Shown piece by piece: positions 1 to 12,774 of a stretch of 64,000 bases of DNA (positions are counted from its first letter, which is position 1; every line of letters starts with the position of its first letter). The notes beneath the pieces were generated by a model. The model saw only the letters and a list, made by a program, of their open reading frames with translations. It ran no database searches and was not told the origin of the DNA. This stretch comes from Micromussa lordhowensis (taxonomy: Eukaryota; Cnidaria; Anthozoa; Scleractinia; Lobophylliidae), in NCBI GenBank assembly GCA_964020085.1, contig OZ026602.1, positions 34,480,875-34,544,874 on the forward strand, given 5' to 3'. Made by a program: the position numbers and the translations under genes.

Positions 1-325
1 TTACACTAAACTTAGCCTGTTTCACATGGACTCTTCCCGAATGGAAAAAATCTTAGATGCTCATGGTAGTCTTGTCTTTTTTTCTTTCTGGAAGGGCAGC
101 TGCGACCCAAATTTTAGAAGCAAAATGGCAAATACACGCAGGCTACTGTGACACAGGCTACACCTAACTCCAGTTATATAACAAAGTAATTAATCATGCA
201 CTGGTCTCTTAGAAAGAAGGTATTTTTGTTTTCCCCTACCCCCACGTGCACTTCGTCTAGGGAAACATCCACATTATTGGGAAGACAAAGATTACTGTTT
301 CCCAAGTAACCAGTAATTAATTATG
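1..325. other. No gene recognised
   Basis: AT-rich sequence next to the Merlin remnant. It may include the 3' part of that element, but no matching terminal inverted repeat was found. Confidence 0.4.
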
Positions 326-1190
326 TATTAAACAATATAGTCTCTATACTGAGAAGACAGTACCAGTAAAAAATTTGTAATGACGGAATTTTGACCTCGC
401 CACTGCCTCCACATCCTGTCGTCCAGATAGGCCTGGAGATCATCTCTGGAGATGTCACACTGCCCTTTGAGGGGTCCCTTCAAATTTGCCCACGCAGATT
501 CAGCTTCCCGAGTATGAACCCCAGTTACTCCGTCCACAAAATTATCTGCGTGGACAGCAACGCGATGTCTGGTGACGTGGTTCGGCAGATGTCGCCTCAG
601 GTTTCTGTAGGCCCCCCAGTCATCAGTGTAGACTTCACTGCCCAGTTGTAGACATTTTCGGAGAATCAGCAACAGTGTCGCACGATCTTGGCTCGCCACC
701 ACTTTGAAAAACCCTCTAGCAGGCCTCGTTGCTGTAAAGATGACTCCAAAGACCCACAAGTTTGGAGCTCTTCTTCCTCTGTTATACTAATAGAGTCGAC
801 GATTGTTGATCAGTGAAATCAATTGTCAAAGAATTCAACCAAATTTGTATAATAAGCATGTATAATAACTGACCTTTGCTTTGTGATTAAACTTGCTTTC
901 GTCGCACTTCACGACAGCTGTTCCCCCAAACGGAATGAAAGGATTTGTTGCAATGTCCGCAGAACATGCATCCTCCAAACTTCGGAAAACAGTGCAGACT
1001 AGGTTGTTACTCATGGACATCATCCAAGCCGTGGATTTACAACTCTGGTCCATTGACCAGAACTAAATCATTACCAGCTTCCCCAAAGGGATTTTTGGCC
1101 ACTTTGCAAAAAAAACTGTTTGTTCTTACACTGCGTTTTTTCATGCAATTGCGGCATTTCCTAAAAGGAATAGAACGAGAGTCAGAATGG
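326..1190 (-). pseudogene. Merlin (ISXO2-like) transposase remnant
   Basis: Reading leftwards, the first recognisable piece (about 1170-1075) has a CxxC zinc ribbon followed by KKRSVRTNSFF. The next (1053-863) contains GGTAVVKCDESKF, which is the first catalytic Asp region of the ISXO2/IS1595-like DDE domain. The last (780-328) holds LWVFGVI, then GSEVYTDDWGAY with the second Asp, then the FVDGVTGVHTREAESAWANL block with the third acidic residue. This order is the Merlin superfamily transposase, which cuts and pastes its own element. The pieces are not in one frame: the zinc ribbon frame stops near 1030, and the DESKF and LWVFG parts are separated by a GT-AG gap (about 862-780) whose phases do not match. 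The gene is therefore read as broken. No terminal repeats were found around it. The family call is firm; exon limits are approximate. Confidence 0.8.
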
Positions 1191-1215
1191 AAACATCTTT
1201 TAGAATTGAGGCCCT

Positions 1216-4200
1216 ATTAGGGATTTATAAAGGATATCATAGGTTCTCGATCTCATATCTTATTTGGTCCGGCGGCAGGGCTCACTTTTCAGCTTCAAGA
1301 AGAGTGCACTTTGGGTGAGAGGTTATTCAAACGGAAGTCCGGGAAGAGTCATTTAGTCTGCGTTTTTAGCAATGACATGTCCGTTTATGAGATAGTCTCC
1401 CTTTCTGGTAGCCTGTTCCAGGCTCTCTGTAGTTGAGGACAAGCTAGAGAATAAAGGTCAACATTGTTCCTTGCCTTTTTTTCCAAGGTTTTTTTTTTCT
1501 CGCCCCTTATTTTTCTTGTCTCCAAGTACCGAGAACGTTAAACAGTTTAGTTTTCTGGACGTTTGGTATACAATAGCAACGGGATTAGCCTGCAAGAACG
1601 ATGCGCGATCGTGGGAACAGAGAAATCAGAGAAATCAAATTCTCAGAGATTGGCGGATTCCTGCAGGCACTCTTACGCCATGTTAAGTCAAGGTAATGCG
1701 CAAAAACTTTGTGCCTGTATTTCTCTGTGTAGTCGTGGTTGTTTTCCTGATATACACGATCCTTGTATCTGTGCTCGGTTAGATTTTCGGAAGATGCAGT
1801 ACTGTACGTGTTTCACAACAACGTACGACAAATGAAAATTCTTGACTTGCACTTTCATGTTATATAAAAATAACTGGAAAACCATTCTGTGGATAAAATT
1901 AAGAAATCTTGTGCTTTTTCCTGAACTTCATGTGCAGTTTCCTAAACTTCAGATATTCGTCGAAAAATTGTGCACAGATTTACAGAACCCAGTATGGAGC
2001 CGCCATGTTGGAACCCCAATATGGCGGCCTGACAATAGTGTAAACATCTGCAACTTACTTTGGCTTTTTAGGTGACTTATTATCTGTATCGATCAAACAA
2101 GCATTTACAGTTACCCTTTTCCTAAAACTTTCCCTAAAGAATCATGAAATAAGTATATATTTTTCCACTGACGCATTCGTAGCTTTATGTCACGCGCTGC
2201 CATTATATAGCTCTCAGTTGAAAAGTAGTAAACGGATATAAATTTAGTACCTCTCTTGCCTGATAATAATAATAGAAAATGACGACATCAATATTAAGCC
2301 AAGGATTGAATAATGAATCCCATATTGATAGTTTAACATATATACCTTGACTCAGCGCGAAAGCAGCGAACATGATAGATCCACAGGCGCAGCAGGCCTA
2401 TCAAGCGATAGAATTCATTTTGATTTAAAACCATTCAAGTAAAGAAGAGGCACGTTTCAAGTTTTGTTGTTGGAATCTCGAAAGCACTATCCAATCGACG
2501 TGGACTTGCATATACTAAGCACATATTCCCGTGTATTTAGAATCATTTATCATCTTACTAGAAAGACATAGAAACAGAGCCAGCATTCTAGCGTGCTTGC
2601 CCCACTGCTTTGGTAATGGACATAATGGTTTAAATTATAGAACTCTAAAGTTAACATAGCCTGTCTTTATACTAACCGTTCGTATCATTTGACGTGAACA
2701 TCTGATCTTTCAACCATTGTCATGGCTTGGTTACATTCTCCACAGTGGAGCGGATTTGCCAGTAAAGCACAGTTCTTAAGCCAATTTATCACTCTTAGTG
2801 GTGAAGCTTGCCTCAAATCGGTAAAATACCGCAGATCCATGCTTTACGTCTTCGATGGTATATTTACAACGGTAAATAGACAGTGAAACACTATTATTAC
2901 AGTTGGGAATAGCAGTGTGCTCCGAGAAAGGTTTCGCTATACGAGGTCACTTTTAATAAATAATGAAAAGACAACGCCCACCACTCCCACCGACCCATGT
3001 TTTTTTTTTAGATTTGCGCTTTTTTTTAGCCTTTTTGTTCTCGCCAGGATGGACAAATTGTGAAAACCATGTTGTTTATATCTTCGCAATATACACATAT
3101 ATTTTCAGATCACTATTTTGTACTAAAATTTAGGAGAAGTTGTGCACTTACACACACTGCTTTTGCTGTACTACCGCGGCAAATCATTGAAAAATGGAGA
3201 CCACTACAGGTGACGTCATGACGTGCCTTCCAGTACCTTCACCACGTGGGAATATGCTTGCTGCTCACTTATCATTTTTTGCGCTTCTCTAGCTTCTATA
3301 ATGCGCACATGACAATACACTGTTTCAACAGTCTCTTGAAAGGAGTATTGGGCTTTTTATGACTTTGAGTTTCTTGATATTTATGAAAAAACTGGACCAG
3401 AGAAAAACGCCCAGATAATCGAGGTTCAACTGTATTTACAAGGGCAGGGGATGAGAGATTTCTCACACCGCAATCGTTAAATTGCATTTTGTTTTTAGAG
3501 GCTACTACTGTGCAATGCGTTTTTCGTGATTTTGCAAGGAACATTTCTGAAATTACACTGTTTAGGGAGCATTTTGTGCAGCTTCTTGCCTAAAGGATGA
3601 TCGAACTTTGCCTGGTATGCTTTGCACACGCCGTTGGAGGCTTCAAAGCTATCATCGTGCTTGGTAAGAGGGACTAAGTAGAAGGCCTGAGTGAAAAAAA
3701 TTGAAAAGTTTAGACTTCAGTGACAATTTACTTTCCCCATGGATATTCAATACCAGCTTGACAACATGTTGTGTGAAAAATGCACGACATACTAGTCTTT
3801 GTCACCAGTGAAAAAGCCGGGTTTTTTTTATTCCAACGCTACCTTATTATTGACTGGTGAGTAATGGGTACGGTCGTATATATGCGATATGCTTACATTC
3901 TAGACTCAATACATCAACTATGCTCATCATAACTCGTCTTATAACTTGAATGCAAATTGGTCAAGATCCTTCTCTGTGGAAGCTCACCTGTACTTTAGAA
4001 TTCACTACCATCAATTTGAAATAATAGATTCAAGACGTTTCTTGTCAAGAGCCTTTTATTCATTTGAGGAGAGAAAATCAGACAATTTAGTATGATTTGC
4101 ATATTTGTTTTCGCTGACAGAAAAATATAGAAAGCCACCGTAGAGATATTTGGTTTAGTTCGTCGTGCATTTCTGATTTACATCTTTCTGTTCCAGTTCA

Positions 4201-5134
4201 CTCACCGTAACAAACACCTGCTATTTCTTTGTAGATCATAACTGTAATAAGCATGCCTTCTGAAATGTGTTAGGTGTTGTTTAGTTAAGACTTTTAAATA
4301 GCTTTTGTAATCCTTTAGAATTGTGTTTTCCGCTTAAATAGTTGTGTCTTGTTAAGTAGTCTTTGGTTACGTTGGGGACTGCGTCCTGGTTGGATTAACC
4401 TCTACTGTTGGAGCCAACTAACTGTGTATTCTCTGTCTTCCCGTTGGATCATTTTGCTGTAGCGGATCCCGATACTTCTAGGAGTCTGACAAACTCCATC
4501 GCTGCAGGCGAGTTTCCCTCTGGAAATTGTACGATGATAACAGGCCTAAGCGGCCCCCAAAAAAACCGTTGTGACATTCAGTTTATTATTCATCGGCTTT
4601 GACTAATCTTTTTAATTTTTAAATATATTTTTTTAGATTTTCTCTGATACTGTAAAGTGCCTTTGAAGAAAATCACAGTGGCGCCATATAACTGTTTCAT
4701 TATTTCATTTAGTTCCTCAATACACTTGTATTTAAGTTCGCGAATTTGGCAAGACAGTCTTCTTTTCACGATTACAATAGCCAGCTATGAACAAAGGGCA
4801 TTAATATCGTGGTCAACTGCTTCAATTTCAAAACGCAGTACTAAAACTGACTTTTGATTTGAACTGGAACTAGCAAAAGGGGTATGGTAAAAAAGCACAA
4901 GCATATTAAAACTTAGATGCGCACTGTGTCAGCTAAAGGTCATTTTAAAAGTGATGGTGCACTTAAGAACTTTACGTCATTACTTTATGCGTCTGTCCTC
5001 TTATTGAAAATAAATCGCGTCATATAATGACAAAGTGGCTGTGGAAAGTTTGACAGGGGAGAGACGAGATTTAGTTGACAGCACAGGGAACCCGAACACT
5101 TTATCAGAGATGAAATTAAATGTACTTTTATTTA
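1216..5134. other. Long gene-free stretch
   Basis: Nearly 4 kb of AT-rich sequence with only short chance open frames. No conserved protein motif, tRNA, long tandem repeat or paired terminal repeats was noticed. The last bases (5135-5143) are the left target duplication of the MULE. Confidence 0.5.
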
Positions 5135-5143
5135 CTTGTGTCC

Positions 5144-5418
5144 GGCATAGTATAAAAGCTGGACTGGACCCTGGACTCTGGACTCTGGACTCTGGACTCC
5201 AGAGTCTAGATTAATTTGAATAACTTAAAAAAATAAAATAAAAAGATAGACAAGAAATATATACACAGTAATATATGGCTAAAGAGGAAATAGACTGGAA
5301 CTGAGCAACGGTGAAATTAGGTATATTTCTTGGAGTGTACCACGCTTGCCAGGATTCATATTGGGACACATTGGGTCCAACATTCTTTATACTCCTGGGT
5401 TACTCTCTAGTTCCGTTC
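5144..5418 (+). repeat. Left TIR of the MULE
   Basis: It starts GGCATAGTATAAAAGC, followed by a tandem run of 9-bp units (CTGGACTCT-like, 5161-5206), then TCTAGATTAATTTGAATAAC and an AT-rich block ending at TTCCGTTC. The reverse complement of 12775-13068 matches throughout with few substitutions. The copies differ mainly in the number of 9-bp units. Confidence 0.92.
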
Positions 5419-5533
5419 ATTTTTTCTTTACTTTACTGGGTTAGATGTTTTATTCTTTAGAAAGGATCAATTTTGAGAAAACATCCGGTACTTCCCACTG
5501 AGAAATTTCTATCTCTTGTACTATCTAGGAATG

Positions 5534-5538
<5 letters not shown>

Positions 5539-5567
<29 letters not shown>

Positions 5568-5569
5568 CA
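5539..5569. repeat. Poly-T tract
   Basis: About 30 T residues in the left subterminal region of the MULE. It could be the tail of a small inserted retroelement or slippage; no partner sequence was identified. Confidence 0.7.
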
Positions 5570-5659
5570 GATTTAGGAATGTGATAATAACACCTTATTA
5601 TCCAATTTCTGCTCTCTCATCTGGCAATTGATCACCTAGGGGAAGTTAAAAAGTTAAAG

Positions 5660-6283
5660 CAAAGTTCAAACTGTCAGCTCTAGAAGTGGTCTAGGTTTCA
5701 AATATATTGATCTGATGTAAAAACTGACCGGTAAACTAGCTTTATAGGTAAGTGTTAGTCACGTTAATAAAGTATGTATGTATGTATCACGCGGTCCCGT
5801 TCTCATTGCACAGCAAACTTCTCTTATATTATCCGTGACCGCGTAGGGTGGGAGGGACCCCTTTGTGCATGTGCCATTCTCTTTTGATTTTAAGTATTTC
5901 TACTTTTTTTTGTTTGCTTCACATTTGTTCCCTAAAGTCGCTTTATGCTGTGTTATCAGTAGAGTGGGGAACTGTGCTGTACTAAATTTGTTAGAGGTCA
6001 TGCTTTCCGCTGTTATCTGCATGTCACTTCCCTGGGTTTGACACCTTTGTAGCTTGCCATATGTTTATAGTTTCTTTCCAGGTGCTATTGGAAAATGTGT
6101 TTTTAGCCAACCAAGTAGTAATTTAAACTGAAATTCAAACTGTCGGCTTTAAAAGTGATCGAGGTTTCAAATATAGTCAGATCTGATGTGAGAACTGACC
6201 GGATCGGATGTAAAAACTGACCGGTAAACTAGCTTTATAGGTAAGTGTTAAGCACGTTAATAAAGCCGTATGTATGTATGTAT
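5660..6283 (+). repeat. Duplicated subterminal segment in the MULE
   Basis: The segment near 5660-5790 (CTGATGTAAAAACTGACCGG, TAAACTAGCTTTATAGGTAA, then a TATG microsatellite) recurs at about 6130-6283 with small differences. Both copies lie upstream of the transposase start, between the left TIR and exon 1. Segmental duplication of the 5' region of the element is the simplest reading. Confidence 0.7.
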
Positions 6284-6369
6284 GCATGCAGAATTTCTCG
6301 TATTTTGGAAGAGAGGTGTTAGCTTATAGTAGGTCGTCTTAACCGGATCTTTGGCCTGTATCACAAAAA

Positions 6370-7010
6370 GGACAACGCCATACAACGCGTCTATTTTTTT
6401 TTAATGGTACCTGTAAGCGCGTCTTTACTTTCGTTTTTGTTCGTTTGCTATACATCTCCTCTGGGTTACATGGAATCTGCCAAAAAGAATACAGCCGCCA
6501 ATCTCGCTAAGAAAACCAAGGACAAGTGTTACTGAGATTGTGGATTTTATCTTTCTATCAGGTGGCATGTTATGAAATCACCAAACTATCACACGGTCCC
6601 GTTCTCATTGCACAATGAACTTCTCTGATATCATCTGTAACCGCGTAGACCGTGTCTTTAGCCATTTTCTTTTCGCCGCTTTTCGTTTGGCATACATCCC
6701 TTTGAGTTATGGAGTCTTGCCAAAAAAAAAAGAAGGGCGCTGCCAAAAAAAACTCCAGAACCCAGCACCTTCGGGAGTCGGGACATGTTACTCTGGCTAT
6801 GCAGGTACTGAGAGATTGGTATCAAGTAGTCAATTTAAATTATATTTTTATCAGGCGGCATACTAGCCAATCACCTAATTGTCACGCGGTTCCGTTCCTA
6901 TTGCACAACATTCACTGATATAAGTAGTTACTGCTAAAACGTGTTTTTACTTTCGCTTGTCCGCTGCGCGTCTCCTCTGAGTCATGGAATCTTCTAAAAA
7001 AGACAACAGC
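6370..7010 (+). promoter_or_regulatory. Triplicated leader region of the MULE transposase
   Basis: Three diverged tandem copies each contain an upstream block (for example CGGTCCCGTTCTCATTGCAC at 6595; a variant at 6888), a TTTACTTTCG or TTTTCGCC stretch, and a start codon opening a peptide beginning MES (ATG at 6470, 6709 and 6984). The first frame ends after about 20 codons and the second after about 70. Only the third runs into a splice donor and the downstream exons. A further copy of the upstream block alone lies at 5795. The region probably contains the promoter; promoter function is inferred from position only. Confidence 0.55.
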
Positions 7011-7932
7011 CAACTGAGCACCAGCGGAACAATTAGTTCTGGTTCGCCAAGTACTGATTTAATATTGCTTCAAGATTTGGATGAGGATGAGGCCTCGCGA
7101 TATGCACTGGAGGAGTCTCTGCTCGATTGTCAGCAGGTAAATCAGTTTGCAATGATATGTTTTACGCTAACGTAAGAACCAAAGAAATGAATATAAAGTA
7201 ATTCCGATGGTCTCAAACTAATACTCATGGGTTTGATACATTTCAATAACCTCAGGATTGTTGTGTATGGTATGAAATAATGGAACATGGAAAACAATCT
7301 CGGTTAGCTGGTATATTAAGTCATGATAGCCTTGATAGTCAAGACCAGCTTCAATTCGTTTCTGTTTCTTCTAACGATCATGGCATAACCTTGAATGGTT
7401 TTCTTTTTGTAGTCTGAAGACAGTGATAGTCTCGAATTCATCACTCCTGGCTTTGGCGACAGGAAACCATATGTGAAGGTAAGCATGTTTTCCCACATTT
7501 TTTGTGATCAAACAGAAAGATTTCATGCGACACACATACATGTTATCTTTGTATATCAGAGATGCAATCAGGTGTTTCCTTTTTTTCGACGAGCAGGAAA
7601 AAAACCGTCCGCAATTATGATTGCAGGTTTTACTACCTCGAGCGCATTTCGTTATAAAATAGGCACGCCTTGGGTACACAGGGCCAAAAAGGCGAAGAAT
7701 ACAAGAACTTTCAAAACATCTCTTGTACTCGTTTATCACGAAATTTACGGTAGAAGATAGTTTATACTCGACAAAATAAACTTTACTTACGTGTCTGGCT
7801 GTCAGAGTATAAATGGGGGGGGGGACCTCGCGTAAGCGACCAGCCGCGTAGGTGATTGCTTACGTTGACCGTATCGGCCCGAAAGGGCTACGGGTCAATA
7901 GCCCATAAGGCGAGGCCGAATGGGCTATTGAC

Positions 7933-7966
<34 letters not shown>

Positions 7967-10900
7967 TAGTATCAACCAACTAGTCGGATAAAAAAGGTAA
8001 TAATAAAGTTAGCAAATGCAAGTTGAAAAAATAACTGTTTGGGAGAAAAAAAAAACGATAGAAAAACCAGCGAAATTTCGCTACTCGATGACTAATACTA
8101 CTAGACCTCTAGTAGGGTAGCCAATCAAAATGCCGGATTTGCATTAGCCCACAAGTTGGGTGATCTACTAAACCCTAATATACCCATTTATATTAAACAG
8201 AACAAACGCCGGAAAAATCAAATGCACCGAGTGGGATTTGGACCAATGACATTCCGATCTCACGTAGGTAACCACAATGGAGCGAGTCGAATATTAGCTC
8301 TCGCACTGGGAATTACAGCACGTTATAATTATCCAATTTTCGCTCTAACTAACTTTTAAGTGCTCGCTAACCAATCCTTGTTATTTAGGCTAAAGGTAGT
8401 AAAGAACCTGTTTGCATTGATTTGACATGTTCGTCGCCCACGAAAGGAGTTACTGCAAGGTACTTCTGTCAATGTTTTTAAAAATTTATATGTTGTTAAC
8501 ATCCTCGGTCTCTTTTTATTTCACTTTGTCGTGTAAGTTATTCGCCCTTGCAAAATGTGTTATCGATTTTTGGTTATATCTTAATATATCTTGTTATCTT
8601 GAAGCCGACAGAAAATAATCTTCGCTAACTAGTTGCATTGCTAGTTTCAGGGAAACAATTTGGTGAGAGATGTTAGTAATTAAGAAGAGAAGTTATAGTA
8701 ATTTAGAGTTCGTTATGGAGTTTTCGTCAAGAAAATATATTATCTGTGGATACTCTTTTCTGACGGTGTACTTTAGTTATGAATTATTCCCAAGTCTCGA
8801 CTACTGATTAATTATTCTGGATAATTGATTGATTGATTGATGCTTATTGGCAGTAAGTCCAATATACTTAGCTGTTTGTTACGTACTTTTGGAGAACCGT
8901 GTTCCTTAAAATTGTTTTTTAAAAACGGAACCCATTACAATCGAACCCCTATTTAGCGCTTACTTTTCCCCCTATTTAGTGGCCAGCAAGTATGTAGTAA
9001 AGGAAGTTTTTCTTGGTCTTTTCAACAAGCTTGTGACAAACGATAGTGTAGAGTTGAAAACCTGATAAGAGATGAAATTATTTAAAAGCAAGTTAACTGT
9101 TGTCTTGAAGTCACGATCTGATTCTTTCAAACGATTTCTTGTATTGAAATAGAATTTCATTTCTGCATGTCTGCATGGCCTAACGCTTATTTATATTAAG
9201 CACGCATACAATTGCCAAATTGACAATTTAAGATGAGCTACAGTTAGGTCAGTCTTATAAGCAATAGTGTACTGATTGCCCTTTAAAGCTGACTTGATCT
9301 GAAGTTCTTATCAGAACTTTATTTTTTTTTAATATCCCTATAAAGCACTTCGAATTCTACCCAAGGTGCAGAAGGTGATTTTCAGGATAAAGTCTCTACG
9401 ACGGAATTCCCACCAATTGAATTACTTGAGGTGCGTATACCTTTCATTGTGTGTATTATGTCTTACGTAAATTACCCGGATATTGCATTCTCGAAAACGG
9501 CTTCCACTTTCTTGAATAGGTTATAGGAGCATTTCAGCGGCGGATGATGTGATTTAGGTTCGACTTGACTTAAATACGTAGAAGAAATTAAGAGACAATT
9601 CTGTTCTCTTCACAGGGTGACACATTCGATGAACTTTCTGACAGCGACAGCATTGAAGATGAACTCGAATTCTGGAATGAGGATCCCATGCTTCCTGTCT
9701 ATTCCGTGGGTCGTAGAACTGGAATCACCACTGAGGAAGCAGTTGCTATTCTCCTCGACCAGGAAATTGACAGAACGCGAATTGCACGAGCAGCTCCAAC
9801 ATCCGTGTCCAGGAATGCACTGTTCATTGTGGATATAGATTCACCTCACGTAAAGAGTGTGAGAACACTGTTGGCTGACGATCTTGGTTCATGGAAAGCT
9901 ACAGGCACAAAGACGTCGTACTTCAGAGAGCCAACAAAATCGCGACCGCTGACGAAAGTCACAGATGCCTTGTTTGGTGTTGTTGGTGTATACCGTTGTA
10001 CCCGCTCCTTCTATCGCAACACAAGCAAACCAGAATTGAAGCGTGTAATAATATCCTTAAAAGGTAGGTATTCATAGTTCATTCTATTAAAATATCCAGT
10101 TTAGCTGTGGTGGTTGGTTGGGGCACGTGGAAGAACATGTGGAAAAGCTTGAATTTATCTCTGGAGGAACTTAAAAACATTTTTAGAATACTTTTTCTGA
10201 TAGATGAATTGTTCAGATAGCCAAATTCCCCGAAATAAGTCACTTTTTGAACCAACATGACAGCTCTTTTGGCCGTCATGTAAATGCCACGACAGGCAAA
10301 AGCTTAGAAATTCATGCGTGGTTTATCACAAAACCAATAACCTATTCGGAGCGAAAACTTGTATGAATACTACTTTTCAGCTGCTCTTATACATCATGAA
10401 AGTAAAATCTCATGAGGATCAATTGTTTTGTAGCTTGAATTTTAGTGACGTCATGTGAAAACCCCCGCTTCGAGTAACCTCTTTAAGGATCGCATCGGGA
10501 ACAAGAAGCCAAAAAGAGCAAAAGTGACACACTGCTTAAGGAGCGACAGTCTCAAAAGCCATGCATACCCTACTCCGCAGCACATACCTGTATGGCAAAT
10601 ATACTATCCGAGGCTCAAAAAAAAAATTGATTGATTTTCTTAGTTCACTTTCGTCAAAAGAATACTATGAATACTGAACCAATGTTCCCCTTCAGGTGGT
10701 GACGGGAGGCAGCACAGTATGGCCTTGGTTCAGTATGTGTTCAATGGTGCCGAGAAAGAAGTCAAGGTGAAACCACATGGAAATGCAAAAAACCAGAAGC
10801 CGTATTATCGTACGTCTGAGTTAACGAAGGGCCGGCTAGAGGAACTCGCCAAAAAACATACACCAAAGGAAGCTTTCCATAAGAGCCTTAAAGAAAGTGG

Positions 10901-12570
10901 TGGCATTTTGCATTTAACATCTGCGGGTGGTCATGCACGTAATGTCAGACAAGTAACCAACATAAAGCAAAGGAATCAAGAAAGTCCTGGCGACGATTTC
11001 GTGGAGCTGTTGGAAATGCTTAAAGAGGATGCCAGAAATCCAGAAACTGCTTTCCTGAGGAAAGTCGACAACTCTTCAGACCCTTGTGTAGTACTTGCCT
11101 GCAACCAACAACTGCAAGATGTTGAACGGTTTTGCACTAACTCAGCCAAATTTGGCGTTCTTGGTGTAGATGCTACATTCAATTTCGGGAAGTTCTATGT
11201 AACCTTGACGACGTACCGCCACCTGCTGCTTCGAACCAAAGAAAATTCCCACCCGGTTAGAATCGGCCCCACACTACTCCACCACAGAAAGGAGGCAGGC
11301 AGTTACTACGAGCTTGCGTCCACCATGGTGAAGCTTCACGCCCCCACTCAAAACGTTCTTGTATATGGCACCGACGGAGAGAAGGCTCTTTCCCAGGGCT
11401 TTGGTAGACCTCTGCCCTATGCGTTACATCTCATGTGCGACATACACATGAAGGACAACATCAACAGCAAGTTAACGCAGCTTGGGATCCGTGCACCCGT
11501 TGCAGAAGAATATCAAGCCGATATCTTCAGGAAAAACGTCGGTAGCAATCGTCGACCTGGGCTGATTGATTCCTCCAATCCGGCCGATTTTGACACCAAG
11601 CTGGAGTCTCTGAGTGACGAATGAAAAAAGAGACACCCTCAAGGGGAACGTTTCCTGACGTACTTCAAGAAGTACAAAGCAGAGGAAATTAAGAAAACCA
11701 TGACGGCCGAAGTTCATTCTATGGCTGGTCTTGGCTTTCCACCTGGCGTTTATGACCAGAATGGGAACGAATGCATGAATTCCGTTCTCCAAAAGGAGAA
11801 AGATAAGACGGGAAAGAAGCGATTATCTCTGCCGCAGTGCGTCAGACTTATTTGAACGACTGTTAACAGACAGCGGACAAAGGAACAGTTAGCCGTGATA
11901 AATGCGATAACGCCTCAGGTACAAGCAGTGGCAGCCCATTGTCCAACTCAAACACCGTCAGCGGTAAGTTTCAAATTTGCGCAATTGGTCACTGATTATG
12001 TTCATATAAAAGAATCATTGACGTGAATCGGAACGAAAACCTACTAAGTTCTTGTGATGAAAACAGAGTGCAAGGCTCAACTGTAGCGAGGCATTGACAG
12101 TTTCACAACTAAAAACACCACTAGCTAAGCGCAGAAGACCACATTAAGTTAACTTTATTTTCAGGGCGTACATTACGTTGCATTTTTTTGGTCCTAAAGA
12201 CGCAAAATTTATTACTTTTTGGCGCATTTTCCATGGTCACTTGAATCTAGCCTAAGCTTTCACAAACTACAGCCGAATGTATGAGTGTTAGCTCAAAATT
12301 GCATGACGACACGCTCCCTTGCAATTGAGGAAGATTTTGTTTACCGGTGTAAACTTTGTAATAACTTCATTTTCTTTAAAACAAAAACAGGTCTTCTCGA
12401 AAAGTGCGTCATCAAATGCGTCTGCCACTGGTGTAACAGCGTTTCCGTCCCCCCCAAAAATGCAAGAGGGCGCCTTCCAACTTGGCCTACTAAACTTCTG
12501 CCATCCTTCGGTGAAAAAGTGCTATGGTTGCGGCCACTTGTTGAAAATGAAAGGAGGAGATGGTCAATGA
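6984..12570 (+). pseudogene. MULE transposase, five exons, two in-frame stops
   Basis: Exons that join in phase: 6984-7136, 7413-7478, 9616-10063, 10696-11963, 12391-12570. The first two encode an acidic N-terminus. The fourth carries the DDE core: LGVDAT (first Asp), then YGTDGEKAL (second Asp) followed by HLMCDIH with the C..H pair usual in MULEs, then NGNECMNSV (candidate third acidic residue). The last exon ends in a Cys-rich motif, KKCYGCGHLL. The protein should bind the element's TIRs and catalyse its transposition. TGA codons interrupt exon 4 at 11622-11624 and near 11853, while the frame on both sides keeps MULE-like sequence, so this copy is probably inactive. An extra small exon near 9366-9432 is possible but does not fit in phase. 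The family call is strong; the exact start is inferred from the ATG with the longest joined frame. Confidence 0.82.
7890..7936. repeat. Perfect 16-bp hairpin in MULE intron 2
   Basis: The arms ACGGGTCAATAGCCCA (7890-7905) and its exact complement (7921-7936) are separated by 15 bp. The surrounding 7800-7960 stretch is much more GC-rich than the rest of the intron and contains further GGCCC/GGGCC pairs. This looks like a separate small insertion or a structured repeat inside the element. Confidence 0.75.
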
Positions 12571-12774
12571 CACATACCACCAGCCCCAAATGACCTAGTT
12601 ATTATTACGGCCATGAGGAGGTCCTATTGGCAAAACGGAGAACAAAAGCGTGGTCACCTCGGAAACGTGTACTTTCATTGTCGAGTTGAATGCGTGCGTG
12701 CTATGCAAGGAGCCTTTCTGCCTTTTCTGGTGGTCATCCCCAGTGGTCTTCGGCCACATGCACAAACTATAAAC

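Noticed and set aside
8225..8293. tRNA-like sequence on the minus strand (GGTCCAAATCCCACTC)
   Set aside because: Only the B-box-like part is convincing; no closed cloverleaf or clear A-box, so not reported as a tRNA or SINE.
9365..9432. Extra exon of the MULE transposase
   Set aside because: The frame GAEGDFQDK looks coding, but the acceptor gives the wrong phase for both neighbours; the exons at 7413 and 9616 join in phase without it.
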